Source: Elusimicrobiota bacterium (GTDB lineage Bacteria; CG03; SLGR01; PWQF01). From it: a stretch of DNA of 5,494 nt. The stretch is from positions 1-5,494 of the forward strand of contig PWMP01000050.1 in the NCBI GenBank assembly GCA_003558145.1. Direction: 5' to 3'. Below the pieces are notes generated by a model. That model had not been told where the DNA came from. It ran no database searches and saw nothing but the letters and a program-made list of their open reading frames with translations. Position numbers and translations under genes: made by a program. This document shows positions 1-5,494 of this stretch, piece after piece (the first letter of the stretch is position 1; each line of letters opens with the position of its first letter).

Positions 1-2874
1 AGTGGTCCGGGCAGAGCTGAGCTGGCAGGTGAAGTATATCCTAAACAGAATATAAATATGTTTGTCAGTAATTTTGAATTATATGACAGGATTATGTCTT
101 TCACAGGTAAGTATAGCGGGGCTCATGCCAGCAGGTATGCTTTTAGCGCCTCGGCTGAAGATATAGTTATAGATGGCTGGGAATTTGATGATGTGGAACT
201 TTCAGGTGAATCCGATAAAAAAGAATTTAAAGTGAATTTGGAAAACAAACCGTCTCTTAACGCTTCTCTGACTGCCGGAAGCGGCCCTGAAGGCAAGCTC
301 TCCGGAAATATAAACATAAGCAACATTGACGCTGCCGCCGCAGCGGGTACTGCCGGTTTGTCACAAAAAATTTCAGGTATGCTAAACGGAAAAATTGAAA
401 TATCCGGCACAAAAAATAATCCTGTTTTGAATTATGCGGCCCGCCTGGCCGCCGGGGATTTTGAAGGAATAAAGCTTGATGTCGACTCGTCCGGGCATTA
501 TACGGCGGGCATTTTTACTTTGAATGAACTTAAAGGCCGGCTGGGCGAAAAAGGTAATATTTCCGCATACGGGAGTTATGAAAACGGTATGTTGGATTTT
601 AACTGTTCGGTAGAGAATTTTTCCATACCTGACCCCCATAAAGACAATTTAAGCGCTGTAATTGATTTTGAAAGTCATATCGGAGGAAGCCGGGAAGATA
701 TAGAGCTTAGTTATAAAAAACAGGCGCGAGATATAAAAACGGGAGATTTTTCTGTAAAAAGTTTTTCTTCCCAGGGCAAATATGCCCGGGAAAAACTTCA
801 TATTGAATCAGGAAGTATAGGCTTTGAAACCGGCGCTCTTTCAATACTGTCGGGAACCGTAAGCGAAGGCCGTACCGGGATGCTGGATATTTTATTGGAT
901 ATGAGGTTTGAAAATTTAAGAGCCGGCCCCGCGGCTCTCCTGGGCCGCGTATCTTTGAAGGGAGAAATTAACTCTAAAACTGCTGATTTTCAGGCCGATA
1001 TATCTCCGGAAACTATGATTATAAACCGTTATCGTGTAGACAAACCGTTCAGTATTCAAATGTCGGGTAAAGAAATACAGCTTAGAGCTCGTGAAGGCAT
1101 AGAATCTGATGTCAGAATTCTGCCGGATGGTTTAATAGAAATTGAAGATGTCAGAATACGACGCCCCGACACGATCCTGTCGGGAAACGGGTTCTACCGA
1201 AACGGAAATTTTAACGGTACACTTGAAGGCCGGGGAGTAGAAATTAATAATATTATGCGGCTTTTAAACAGCGAACTCGATATAAGTGGCCGCGCTGCAG
1301 TGAACATACAATTAAATGCTGAAGGGTCCGATTTAAGCGCTTCCGGTAATATAAACTTTCCAACGCTTTTTTATAAGGAACTTGACATTAACAATATAAA
1401 CAGCCGCTTTGCATATACCGGCGGCGAAATACGCCTGGAGGACACCTATATAAGAGATCCACGTTATATAGACCTGTCTGCAGAAGGTAAGCTGGGATCG
1501 GATTCTGATTTTGAAATAAAAATAAACAGATTGTCTCTTTCAGTTCTTGAAAATATTACAACTGAAATAACACATACCGGTGGATATTTTCAGGGAGAAT
1601 TTACTGTAAAAGGCAAAATCTCTCAGCCGCTCATAAATGGCTATGCAGAACTTGTAGGCGGGAGCCTCAGGGGAGACAATTTTTTTGACGAAATAAGCCG
1701 TATTAATTGCAGAATAGTTGCCTCCGAATCCAGACTTGTACTGGAAACCATGCGTGCCCGCTGGGCTCCCGGTTCTGTGCGGGGAGAAGGCTACATGGAT
1801 TTTTCCTCATCGCCGCTGGAAGTGAACCTTCTTATTAGAACAGTAGGGGACAGGGGCGTAAATATAAGGGTTCCGTATCTGGACATCCCGCAAAGCGCTA
1901 TATTCGGCAGACAGCTGAATCTTCCTTCACAAGGAGAACCTTCGGGTACTCTTAACTTTTATACGGACGGGCCGGAAAAACACATTAAAGGAGATATACT
2001 CCTTTCAAATGCGCATTTCACATATCCTCCCGCAGAGGAAATAAGTACTCTGGATGTTCCCGAAACTACTTTGCTTGATGATGTATACCTCGAAATCAAG
2101 CTTACCTCCGGAAGATCAGTGTGGTACGAGAACACCTTTGCGCGGGCCCGGGTAAACGGAAGCATAGTATTTGAAAAGGACCCTGAGAACCCTCTGATGG
2201 TTAACGGTATTCTTCATTCCGACCAGGGGAATGTTAATTTTTTTAACCGTGATTTTCAGCTACGGGAAGTAAGGGTTACATTTGAGGACGGCAGAGAATA
2301 CGTAGAGGGTACGGCTGTTACAACTGTGAGCCGCAGGATTGATGATGACATACCTGAAGAAGATGGTATCGAAATGCGGATACCACGCAGCCGTATTGCT
2401 GATATGGAACCCCAATTTTCATCGACGAGGTTTGCGGATATAACGACTCCCAGGGAAGCAACAGAACTGGCCATGGCCGGCGCCCGCCTTGAAGATTTAA
2501 CAGCGGAAGAACGCAATATGCTTATGAGAAGAGAGCTTTTAAGAGCTATAGACGCAAATCTTACATCCCCTCTTGTTCAGAACATATTGCGTCAGGCCGA
2601 CCTTGTTGACGTGGCAAAAGTCGATATTAAATTTGAAGAAGACCCGGAACTTGATGCACTGCAGCTGAGAGGAGCCGGTCTGCGGCTGGGCCGCTACCTG
2701 ACTGACAGGTTTTATATGGGTTATTACATTGAATACGGAGCGGCCCTGCATAATCCGCTAAGGCTTTCGCATGAGCTTGATATGTCGTACCGCATGCGTG
2801 AAAGCCAGTTTTTAAGAGGCCGTATTTCAGACGAAGAACGCTTTCTGGGAATAGAGCAAAGGTTCAGATTTTAA
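1..2874 (+). CDS. tamB: TamB-like translocation/assembly module protein (DUF490 family), 5' end missing
   Basis: The frame is open from base 1: 19 sense codons precede the ATG at 58, so that ATG is internal and the real start is outside the window. 957 residues are visible, ending in tandem stops (TAA TAA). The protein is a long run of short alternating beta-strands rich in G, N, D and S (patterns such as 'GTLNFYTDGPEKHIKGDILL'), as expected for the AsmA/TamB-type periplasmic beta-helix. The last ~350 residues carry the TamB C-terminal domain, including 'GNVNFFNRDFQLREVRVTF', then an amphipathic helical stretch, then barrel-like strands ending R-F-R-F with a terminal Phe. Family members span the periplasm between inner and outer membrane and help insert outer-membrane proteins with TamA or BamA, or move lipids. 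The N-terminal membrane anchor would lie upstream. A TamA/BamA gene next door is plausible but not visible. Family call is confident; exact orthology with E. coli TamB is less so. Confidence 0.88.
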   Translation, partial: SGPGRAELAGEVYPKQNINMFVSNFELYDRIMSFTGKYSGAHASRYAFSASAEDIVIDGWEFDDVELSGESDKKEFKVNLENKPSLNASLTAGSGPEGKLSGNINISNIDAAAAAGTAGLSQKISGMLNGKIEISGTKNNPVLNYAARLAAGDFEGIKLDVDSSGHYTAGIFTLNELKGRLGEKGNISAYGSYENGMLDFNCSVENFSIPDPHKDNLSAVIDFESHIGGSREDIELSYKKQARDIKTGDFSVKSFSSQGKYAREKLHIESGSIGFETGALSILSGTVSEGRTGMLDILLDMRFENLRAGPAALLGRVSLKGEINSKTADFQADISPETMIINRYRVDKPFSIQMSGKEIQLRAREGIESDVRILPDGLIEIEDVRIRRPDTILSGNGFYRNGNFNGTLEGRGVEINNIMRLLNSELDISGRAAVNIQLNAEGSDLSASGNINFPTLFYKELDINNINSRFAYTGGEIRLEDTYIRDPRYIDLSAEGKLGSDSDFEIKINRLSLSVLENITTEITHTGGYFQGEFTVKGKISQPLINGYAELVGGSLRGDNFFDEISRINCRIVASESRLVLETMRARWAPGSVRGEGYMDFSSSPLEVNLLIRTVGDRGVNIRVPYLDIPQSAIFGRQLNLPSQGEPSGTLNFYTDGPEKHIKGDILLSNAHFTYPPAEEISTLDVPETTLLDDVYLEIKLTSGRSVWYENTFARARVNGSIVFEKDPENPLMVNGILHSDQGNVNFFNRDFQLREVRVTFEDGREYVEGTAVTTVSRRIDDDIPEEDGIEMRIPRSRIADMEPQFSSTRFADITTPREATELAMAGARLEDLTAEERNMLMRRELLRAIDANLTSPLVQNILRQADLVDVAKVDIKFEEDPELDALQLRGAGLRLGRYLTDRFYMGYYIEYGAALHNPLRLSHELDMSYRMRESQFLRGRISDEERFLGIEQRFRF

Positions 2875-2880
2875 TAACGC

Positions 2881-2908
2881 TTGAAATAAAAATTTTATTA
2901 ACTATAAT
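2881..2908 (+). promoter_or_regulatory. Sigma-70 type promoter of the dksA-like/yihY operon
   Basis: TTGAAA at 2881-2886 (5 of 6 to TTGACA) and TATAAT at 2903-2908 (6 of 6) are separated by 16 bases, close to the optimal 17. It lies in the 41-base gap after the TamB-like gene. Start of transcription would fall about 7 bases after the -10 box, at about 2915, which is the start codon itself (2916). The spacer holds the AT-only inverted repeat AATAAAA-A-TTTTATT at 2885-2899, which may be an operator or simply bent DNA. Confidence 0.7.
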
Positions 2909-2915
2909 TCATACT

Positions 2916-3266
2916 ATGAGAAAGAGAGAGATACAAAAAATAAGGAAAGAGCTGGAGGCAGAAAAACTGGATATTCTCGATGCTGTAAAGCGTCTTAAAG
3001 AAAAGGAAGAATCCTATCTTAACGACGAAGTCGGCGACGATCTTGATAAGGCTGCCGGAAACAGCCAGAGAGAACTGCTTTTTTATATATCAGACCACGA
3101 TCACCAGAGACTGGACGCTATTGAGGATGCTCTTCAGAAAATTGACGAAGACAGATTCGGTGTATGTGAGACTTGCGGAAAGAAAATCTCAAACAACCGG
3201 CTCATTGCCATCCCTTATGCCCGCCTCTGTATGAAGTGTAAGCCCGAGGCCGAAAACAACTCCTGA
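2916..3266 (+). CDS. DksA/TraR-family C4 zinc-finger transcription regulator
   Basis: 116 residues. The N-terminal ~35 residues are highly charged and helical (coiled-coil arm). At residues 41-46 sits D-D-L-D-K-A, matching the DxxDxA acidic tip that DksA inserts into the RNA polymerase secondary channel. A second helix (about 60-78, 'DHQRLDAIEDALQKIDED') leads into the zinc finger: C84-x2-C87-x17-C105-x2-C108, with the family-typical 'RLIAIPYARLC' before the second pair. Members bind RNA polymerase and, often with ppGpp, tune promoters such as those of rRNA. It is shorter than E. coli DksA (151 aa) and longer than TraR (about 73 aa), a common size for DksA-like proteins outside Enterobacteria. 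The ATG is the only reasonable start, but there is no Shine-Dalgarno sequence, and the TATAAT box ends 7 bases upstream, so the mRNA is probably leaderless. The next gene starts 4 bases after its TGA. Confidence 0.92.
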   Translation: MRKREIQKIRKELEAEKLDILDAVKRLKEKEESYLNDEVGDDLDKAAGNSQRELLFYISDHDHQRLDAIEDALQKIDEDRFGVCETCGKKISNNRLIAIPYARLCMKCKPEAENNS

Positions 3267-3270
3267 AACA

Positions 3271-4542
3271 GTGGCCGTCGGCGCCTTAGATAAAATAAAA
3301 AAAGCAAAAAATTTTCTTCATAGAGATATCTGGCTGATAAATATATCCGCCTTCGGCAAGGTTAAATCGCTGTTAATATCAGCGCTTAAGGTTGCATTAA
3401 TAACTGTAAGCGACTTCATACACGATAAGTGTGTTCTCAGGGCTTCATCTCTGACCTATTATTTTTTTCTTGCCGTAGTTCCCTTCCTTGCCGTAGCGAC
3501 TGCCGCCATAAAAGGGTTCGGTTTACAGGACGAGTACGGTGAAACACTTCTTAACAGGATTCTTATGAATCCTGAGTTTTCCCGGGAAATAATAAATTAT
3601 ATTGAAAATACTAACCTGGAAACACTGGGGCTTTTCGGAGCAATCGCGCTGGTATATATAGCGATACTTCTTCTTTCAAACATAGAAAAATCTTTCAATG
3701 ACATGTGGGGGGTAAGAGAGCAGCGGCCGTACCTGCGAAAAATAGTTTACTATCTTTTCGCTATAATGGTTGTTCCGGTTTTTATGACTATTATAGTATC
3801 CAATGTAACTGTTGTAATGACCGGAGATATGCTTTCAAGCGGAATATGGCATTATGTCGTAGTGTGGCTTGCCCTGACTCTTTTATATATTGCTTTTACA
3901 AATGAAAAGGTTAAATTTCACACCGCTCTTTCAGGGGGACTTCTTGGATCAATACTGTGGAACCTTGCCTGGCTCGGATTTATATTCTACGCGGTCAAAG
4001 TAAAACAGTTTGACAGAGTATACGGTAGTTTTTCCCATATATTCCTCACATTTGTCTGGGTTTACGTAAGCTGGCTGATTATTCTGCTGGGTTCGGAATT
4101 TGCGTTTGCCCTGCAAAATTTTAAGACATATAGAAAAGAGGGAAAGTCAGACAATATTAGTTTTTCCTATAAACAGAAACTTGCCCTCATAATACTGCAT
4201 CTTATATATGACAGGTTTAAAAAAGGGGAATCTCCGATGTCGGCGGACGATATAATAAATACTACCCGGGGTCCTATCAAGATGATAAACGACCTTCTTT
4301 ATGAACTTATGGATATGGGCATACTTGTAGAAAATAAAAAAGACAACAAGCGTTATTACTCTCCCGCTAAAAGTGAAGAAAAAGTCACAGTTCCCTACAT
4401 TCTGTATAAACTTAAGAGATACGGCATATCCGATATACCTATGAACAGGGATCCCCGCTTTGCAAGGGTAGAACAGATACTTAAGAGAATAAGGAAAGAG
4501 TCCGAAGAGAATTACAAAAGCATCAAGGTCTCGGAAATTTAA
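3271..4542 (+). CDS. YihY/virulence factor BrkB family inner-membrane protein with C-terminal winged-helix-like domain
   Basis: 423 residues from GTG. No other usual start lies between an in-frame TGA at 3232-3234 and this codon, and the 4-base gap after the preceding stop suggests translational coupling; no good Shine-Dalgarno is seen. About six membrane segments can be read: ~64-83, 118-136, 160-183, 192-210, 217-243 and 256-281. Family features are 'RASSLTYYFFLAVVPFLAV' (57-75), 'NDMWGV' (143-148), 'YGSFS' (251-255) and 'WVYVSWLIILLGSEFAFA' (263-280). This family was once labelled ribonuclease BN, a name now regarded as wrong; its biochemical role is unsettled. After the membrane core there are ~140 soluble residues. 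Residues ~300-365 look like a winged helix: helices 'KQKLALIILHLIYDRF', 'MSADDIINTT' and 'IKMINDLLYELMDMGILVE', then the strand pair 'NKKDNKRYYSP'. Short E. coli-type members (about 290 aa) lack this part. It is co-transcribed with the DksA-like gene, but a functional link is only inferred. Confidence 0.9.
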   Translation: MAVGALDKIKKAKNFLHRDIWLINISAFGKVKSLLISALKVALITVSDFIHDKCVLRASSLTYYFFLAVVPFLAVATAAIKGFGLQDEYGETLLNRILMNPEFSREIINYIENTNLETLGLFGAIALVYIAILLLSNIEKSFNDMWGVREQRPYLRKIVYYLFAIMVVPVFMTIIVSNVTVVMTGDMLSSGIWHYVVVWLALTLLYIAFTNEKVKFHTALSGGLLGSILWNLAWLGFIFYAVKVKQFDRVYGSFSHIFLTFVWVYVSWLIILLGSEFAFALQNFKTYRKEGKSDNISFSYKQKLALIILHLIYDRFKKGESPMSADDIINTTRGPIKMINDLLYELMDMGILVENKKDNKRYYSPAKSEEKVTVPYILYKLKRYGISDIPMNRDPRFARVEQILKRIRKESEENYKSIKVSEI

Positions 4543-4544
4543 TT

Positions 4545-5013
4545 TTAACCTTTTTTTCTTGATTTGTTTTTTACGGTTTCAAGCACGCGTATATCCAGTT
4601 TATCCATTTCCCTTCCTGCCGCCTTTTTGTTTTGCAACAGGTCTTCAAGGGCGATAAAATAAGCGGGAGTATTTCCGTAATTGGATTTCACCTTATTTTT
4701 AAGTGCCTTTCCCGGTTCAACTCCAGCTATGGAATTTAACAGGTGTATCTGTACAGGCGGGACTCCTATCTGATAGAAATTTCCGGTTTTCTTAAAATAA
4801 TCTTCTTTTATATTTGAAATATCAGCTCCGAAATCTTTAAGCGCCTCATAAGTTTTTCTGCTGTTGTCCTTTGATGGTTCAACGAGAATGTCCAGGTCGT
4901 TTGTAAAACGGGGCCGGCCGTGATAAATTACGCCGAAGCCTCCTACAATACAGTAGTTAACCCCGCGGGTTAAGGCAGGAAAGAAAATCTCTGAAATCAG
5001 GTTCAGTCCTCAA
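4545..5013 (-). pseudogene. MNT-like nucleotidyltransferase, frameshifted near the 5' end
   Basis: Reading on the minus strand, translation would start at TTG (5013-5011), overlapping the upstream gene's stop as TTGA. The first frame gives '(M)RTEPDFRDFLSCLNPRG' and hits TAA at 4959-4957. From GTT at 4961-4959 a second frame continues for 138 residues to TAA at 4547-4545: 'VNYCIVGGFGVIYHGRPRF', then 'TNDLDILVE', later 'GVPPVQIHLLNSIAGV' and 'ALEDLLQNKKAAGR'. The join 'PDFRDFLSCLNPRG|VNYCIVGG' fits how this nucleotidyltransferase family normally begins, so both frames belong to one gene of ~156 codons. The switch needs +1 or -2 at the GGGG run (plus-strand CCCC, 4961-4964). GG and the D-L-D metal-binding pair are intact; the position where a third Asp is expected reads Q-I-H-L-L (His). 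This could be a decayed gene, a base-calling error in the G run, or recoding. Relatives act as toxin-antitoxin or AMP/NMP-transferring enzymes; substrate unknown here. Confidence 0.78.
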
Positions 5014-5213
5014 TTTTTTGAAAAGCCCTCTCTGGTTATTTTTTTATCAAGCGGCTTATGCTCTATATTACGTATTAAGTAATACTGCTCTCTTAAAAAC
5101 TGGGCGCTGTCCAGTCTCTGGGCAGGGGTAAGAGATAAATCAAACTCAAGGGAACGTCTTTCAAGTTCCTCGAAGGACCTGCATTTATTCGTTGGAAACT
5201 TTTTCCTTCTCAT
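5010..5213 (-). CDS. Small protein paired with nucleotidyltransferase (SFEE/LTPxQRL type), unknown function
   Basis: 67 residues from the ATG at 5213-5211, basic at the start ('MRRKKFPTNK'), then 'CRSFEELERRSLEFDLSLTP', 'AQRLDSAQFLREQYYLI' and a basic tail ending 'GFSKN'. Short proteins with a S/T-F-E-E start, an 'LTPxQRL' helix and a 'REQYY/IR' helix are, from memory, often encoded just before MNT-like nucleotidyltransferases, as here (stop and start overlap as TTGA). That arrangement resembles a toxin-antitoxin pair, the small protein being a putative partner; this is inference. An alternative ATG at 5231 would add six residues (MYYNYC). I prefer 5213 because the TATAAT at 5220-5225 lies inside that extension and would put the transcript start next to 5213. 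No membrane segment or signal peptide is seen. Confidence 0.72.
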   Translation of the reverse strand: MRRKKFPTNKCRSFEELERRSLEFDLSLTPAQRLDSAQFLREQYYLIRNIEHKPLDKKITREGFSKN

Positions 5214-5219
5214 ACAATA

Positions 5220-5225
5220 ATTATA
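5220..5225 (-). promoter_or_regulatory. Predicted -10 box of the small-protein/nucleotidyltransferase module
   Basis: The minus strand reads TATAAT (plus ATTATA), a perfect -10 box ending 6 bases before the ATG at 5213. No convincing -35 box is found: hexamers at 16-18 base spacing are TTTATT, TTTTAT and GTTTTA. It sits between the terminator of the upstream outer-membrane gene and the small gene, where a promoter is needed. Predicted transcription would begin at or within a base or two of the start codon. Confidence 0.5.
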
Positions 5226-5252
5226 GTACATTTTAAGAGAGAATAAAACTCT

Positions 5253-5292
5253 AAAGAAAAACCCCGCTCCGGCAATATAACCGAAGCGGGGC
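5253..5292 (-). terminator. Rho-independent terminator after the outer-membrane protein gene
   Basis: An 11-base stem: CCCCGCTCCGG at 5262-5272 and CCGAAGCGGGG at 5281-5291, around an 8-base loop. On the minus strand every position pairs (one G-U) and the stem is followed by TTTTTCTTT (5261-5253). On the plus strand the same position is a C-A mismatch, though TTTTT follows at 5293-5297, so it could also work weakly in that direction. It lies 27 bases past the stop of the minus-strand barrel gene and separates it from the downstream module. Confidence 0.88.
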
Positions 5293-5302
5293 TTTTTAGT
5301 TA

Positions 5303-5321
5303 AACCTTCAGGAAGAAGGTT
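5303..5321 (-). repeat. Small inverted repeat at the 3' end of the outer-membrane gene
   Basis: AACCTTC (5303-5309 on plus) and GAAGGTT (5315-5321) form a perfect 7-base stem with a 5-base loop. It begins within the stop codon of the barrel gene and lies directly before the main terminator hairpin. There is no T-run right after it, so it is more likely an mRNA 3'-end stabilising hairpin, or chance, than a terminator. Confidence 0.45.
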
Positions 5322-5494
5322 AGAAACTTATTCCGGCAGTTATGTTAAATGCCGGCCATCTGCTGGTCCAGCGGCCGTTTATGTCAAACATCCCGGCCTT
5401 GTATCCGAAACTGGCTGTTAAACCCAAACCAGTGCTTGTTTCTGTGCCGGAATCCTGTTCCCATGTTATCCCCGTAAATATATCTCCCTTGCGA
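5320..5494 (-). CDS. Outer-membrane beta-barrel protein, C-terminal fragment (5' end outside window)
   Basis: The minus strand is open from the right edge to TAA at 5322-5320, giving 57 residues. The pattern is alternating strands: 'DIFTGITWEQDSG', 'GLGLTASFGYKAGMFDINGR' and 'WTSRWPAFNITAGISF'. The end 'AFNITAGISF' has the alternating hydrophobic residues and terminal Phe of the signal recognised by BamA, so this is the last strands of an outer-membrane barrel. The start and most of the gene lie beyond the window, so the subfamily cannot be named. Its presence beside a TamB-like gene fits a two-membrane cell but does not imply a functional link. It is followed by a hairpin pair and a strong terminator. 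Confidence 0.72.
   Translation of the reverse strand, partial: RKGDIFTGITWEQDSGTETSTGLGLTASFGYKAGMFDINGRWTSRWPAFNITAGISF

Noticed and set aside
58..60. ATG at 58 as the start of the TamB-like gene
   Set aside because: The frame is open to base 1 with protein of the same character, and a start here would leave no signal or membrane anchor; the gene is cut by the window edge.
123..2751. Several minus-strand open frames of 68-95 codons inside the TamB-like gene
   Set aside because: They are shadows of a long, clearly coding plus-strand frame, with no recognisable motifs or start signals.
3043..3234. Plus-strand 63-codon frame inside the DksA-like gene
   Set aside because: It overlaps the zinc-finger gene in another frame and has no family features; the DksA-like frame has all conserved residues.
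4525..4557. Weak stem AAGGT/ACCTT followed by a T-run as terminator of the YihY gene
   Set aside because: Only 5 paired bases around a long AT-rich loop, and the T-run is also explained as AAA codons of the minus-strand gene. Too weak to call.
4545..5000. Nucleotidyltransferase starting at in-frame CTG (5000-4998) with GAGGA 6 bases upstream, needing no frameshift
   Set aside because: Possible, but CTG is a very rare start, and it ignores the good family match of the other frame and the TTGA overlap. Kept only as an alternative.
5010..5012. In-frame TGA between the small protein and the downstream catalytic frame, suggesting stop read-through, selenocysteine or a UGA-reassigned code making one fusion protein
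   Set aside because: The sequence just after the TGA in that frame (GLNLISEIFFPAL) is not family-like, whereas the TTG-initiated frame (PDFRDFLSCLN) is. TGA also ends the DksA-like gene at exactly the expected place, so the code is standard.

Overview
The window comes from a Gram-negative-type (two-membrane) bacterium. The evidence is a TamB-family protein of the outer-membrane assembly machinery and the C-terminal end of an outer-membrane beta-barrel protein, both ending in phenylalanine. Base composition is slightly AT-leaning. I cannot name the phylum from sequence alone. No insertion sequence, CRISPR array, tRNA or rRNA gene was seen.

Left part, plus strand (1-4542): three genes in a row. 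The first is a large TamB-like gene whose reading frame is open to the window edge, so its start lies upstream. After a 41-base gap carrying a very good sigma-70 type promoter (TTGAAA, 16-base spacer, TATAAT) comes a short DksA/TraR-type zinc-finger regulator. Four bases after its stop, at a GTG codon, starts a YihY/BrkB-family inner-membrane protein with an extra C-terminal, winged-helix-like domain. The last two form a promoter-led operon.

Right part, minus strand (5494-4545): the tail of an outer-membrane beta-barrel gene enters from the right edge and ends in a tandem hairpin/terminator region. It is followed by a small two-gene module: a 67-codon protein of the short 'SFEE ... LTP.QRL ... 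REQYY' type, then a MNT-like nucleotidyltransferase. The nucleotidyltransferase is not a single open frame. Its start (TTG, overlapping the upstream TGA as TTGA) and its first 17 codons lie in one frame, and the catalytic body lies in another. The switch falls at a GGGG run. Its stop lies only two bases from the stop of the convergent YihY gene.

The most notable points are: (1) the broken or recoded nucleotidyltransferase, which also has His where a third catalytic Asp is expected; (2) two independent perfect TATAAT boxes placed 6-7 bases before an ATG with no Shine-Dalgarno sequence, suggesting leaderless mRNAs in this organism; (3) the near-zero gap between convergent genes without a clear terminator. 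I did not find a clearly new multi-gene system; the small-protein/nucleotidyltransferase pair is the nearest candidate for one.
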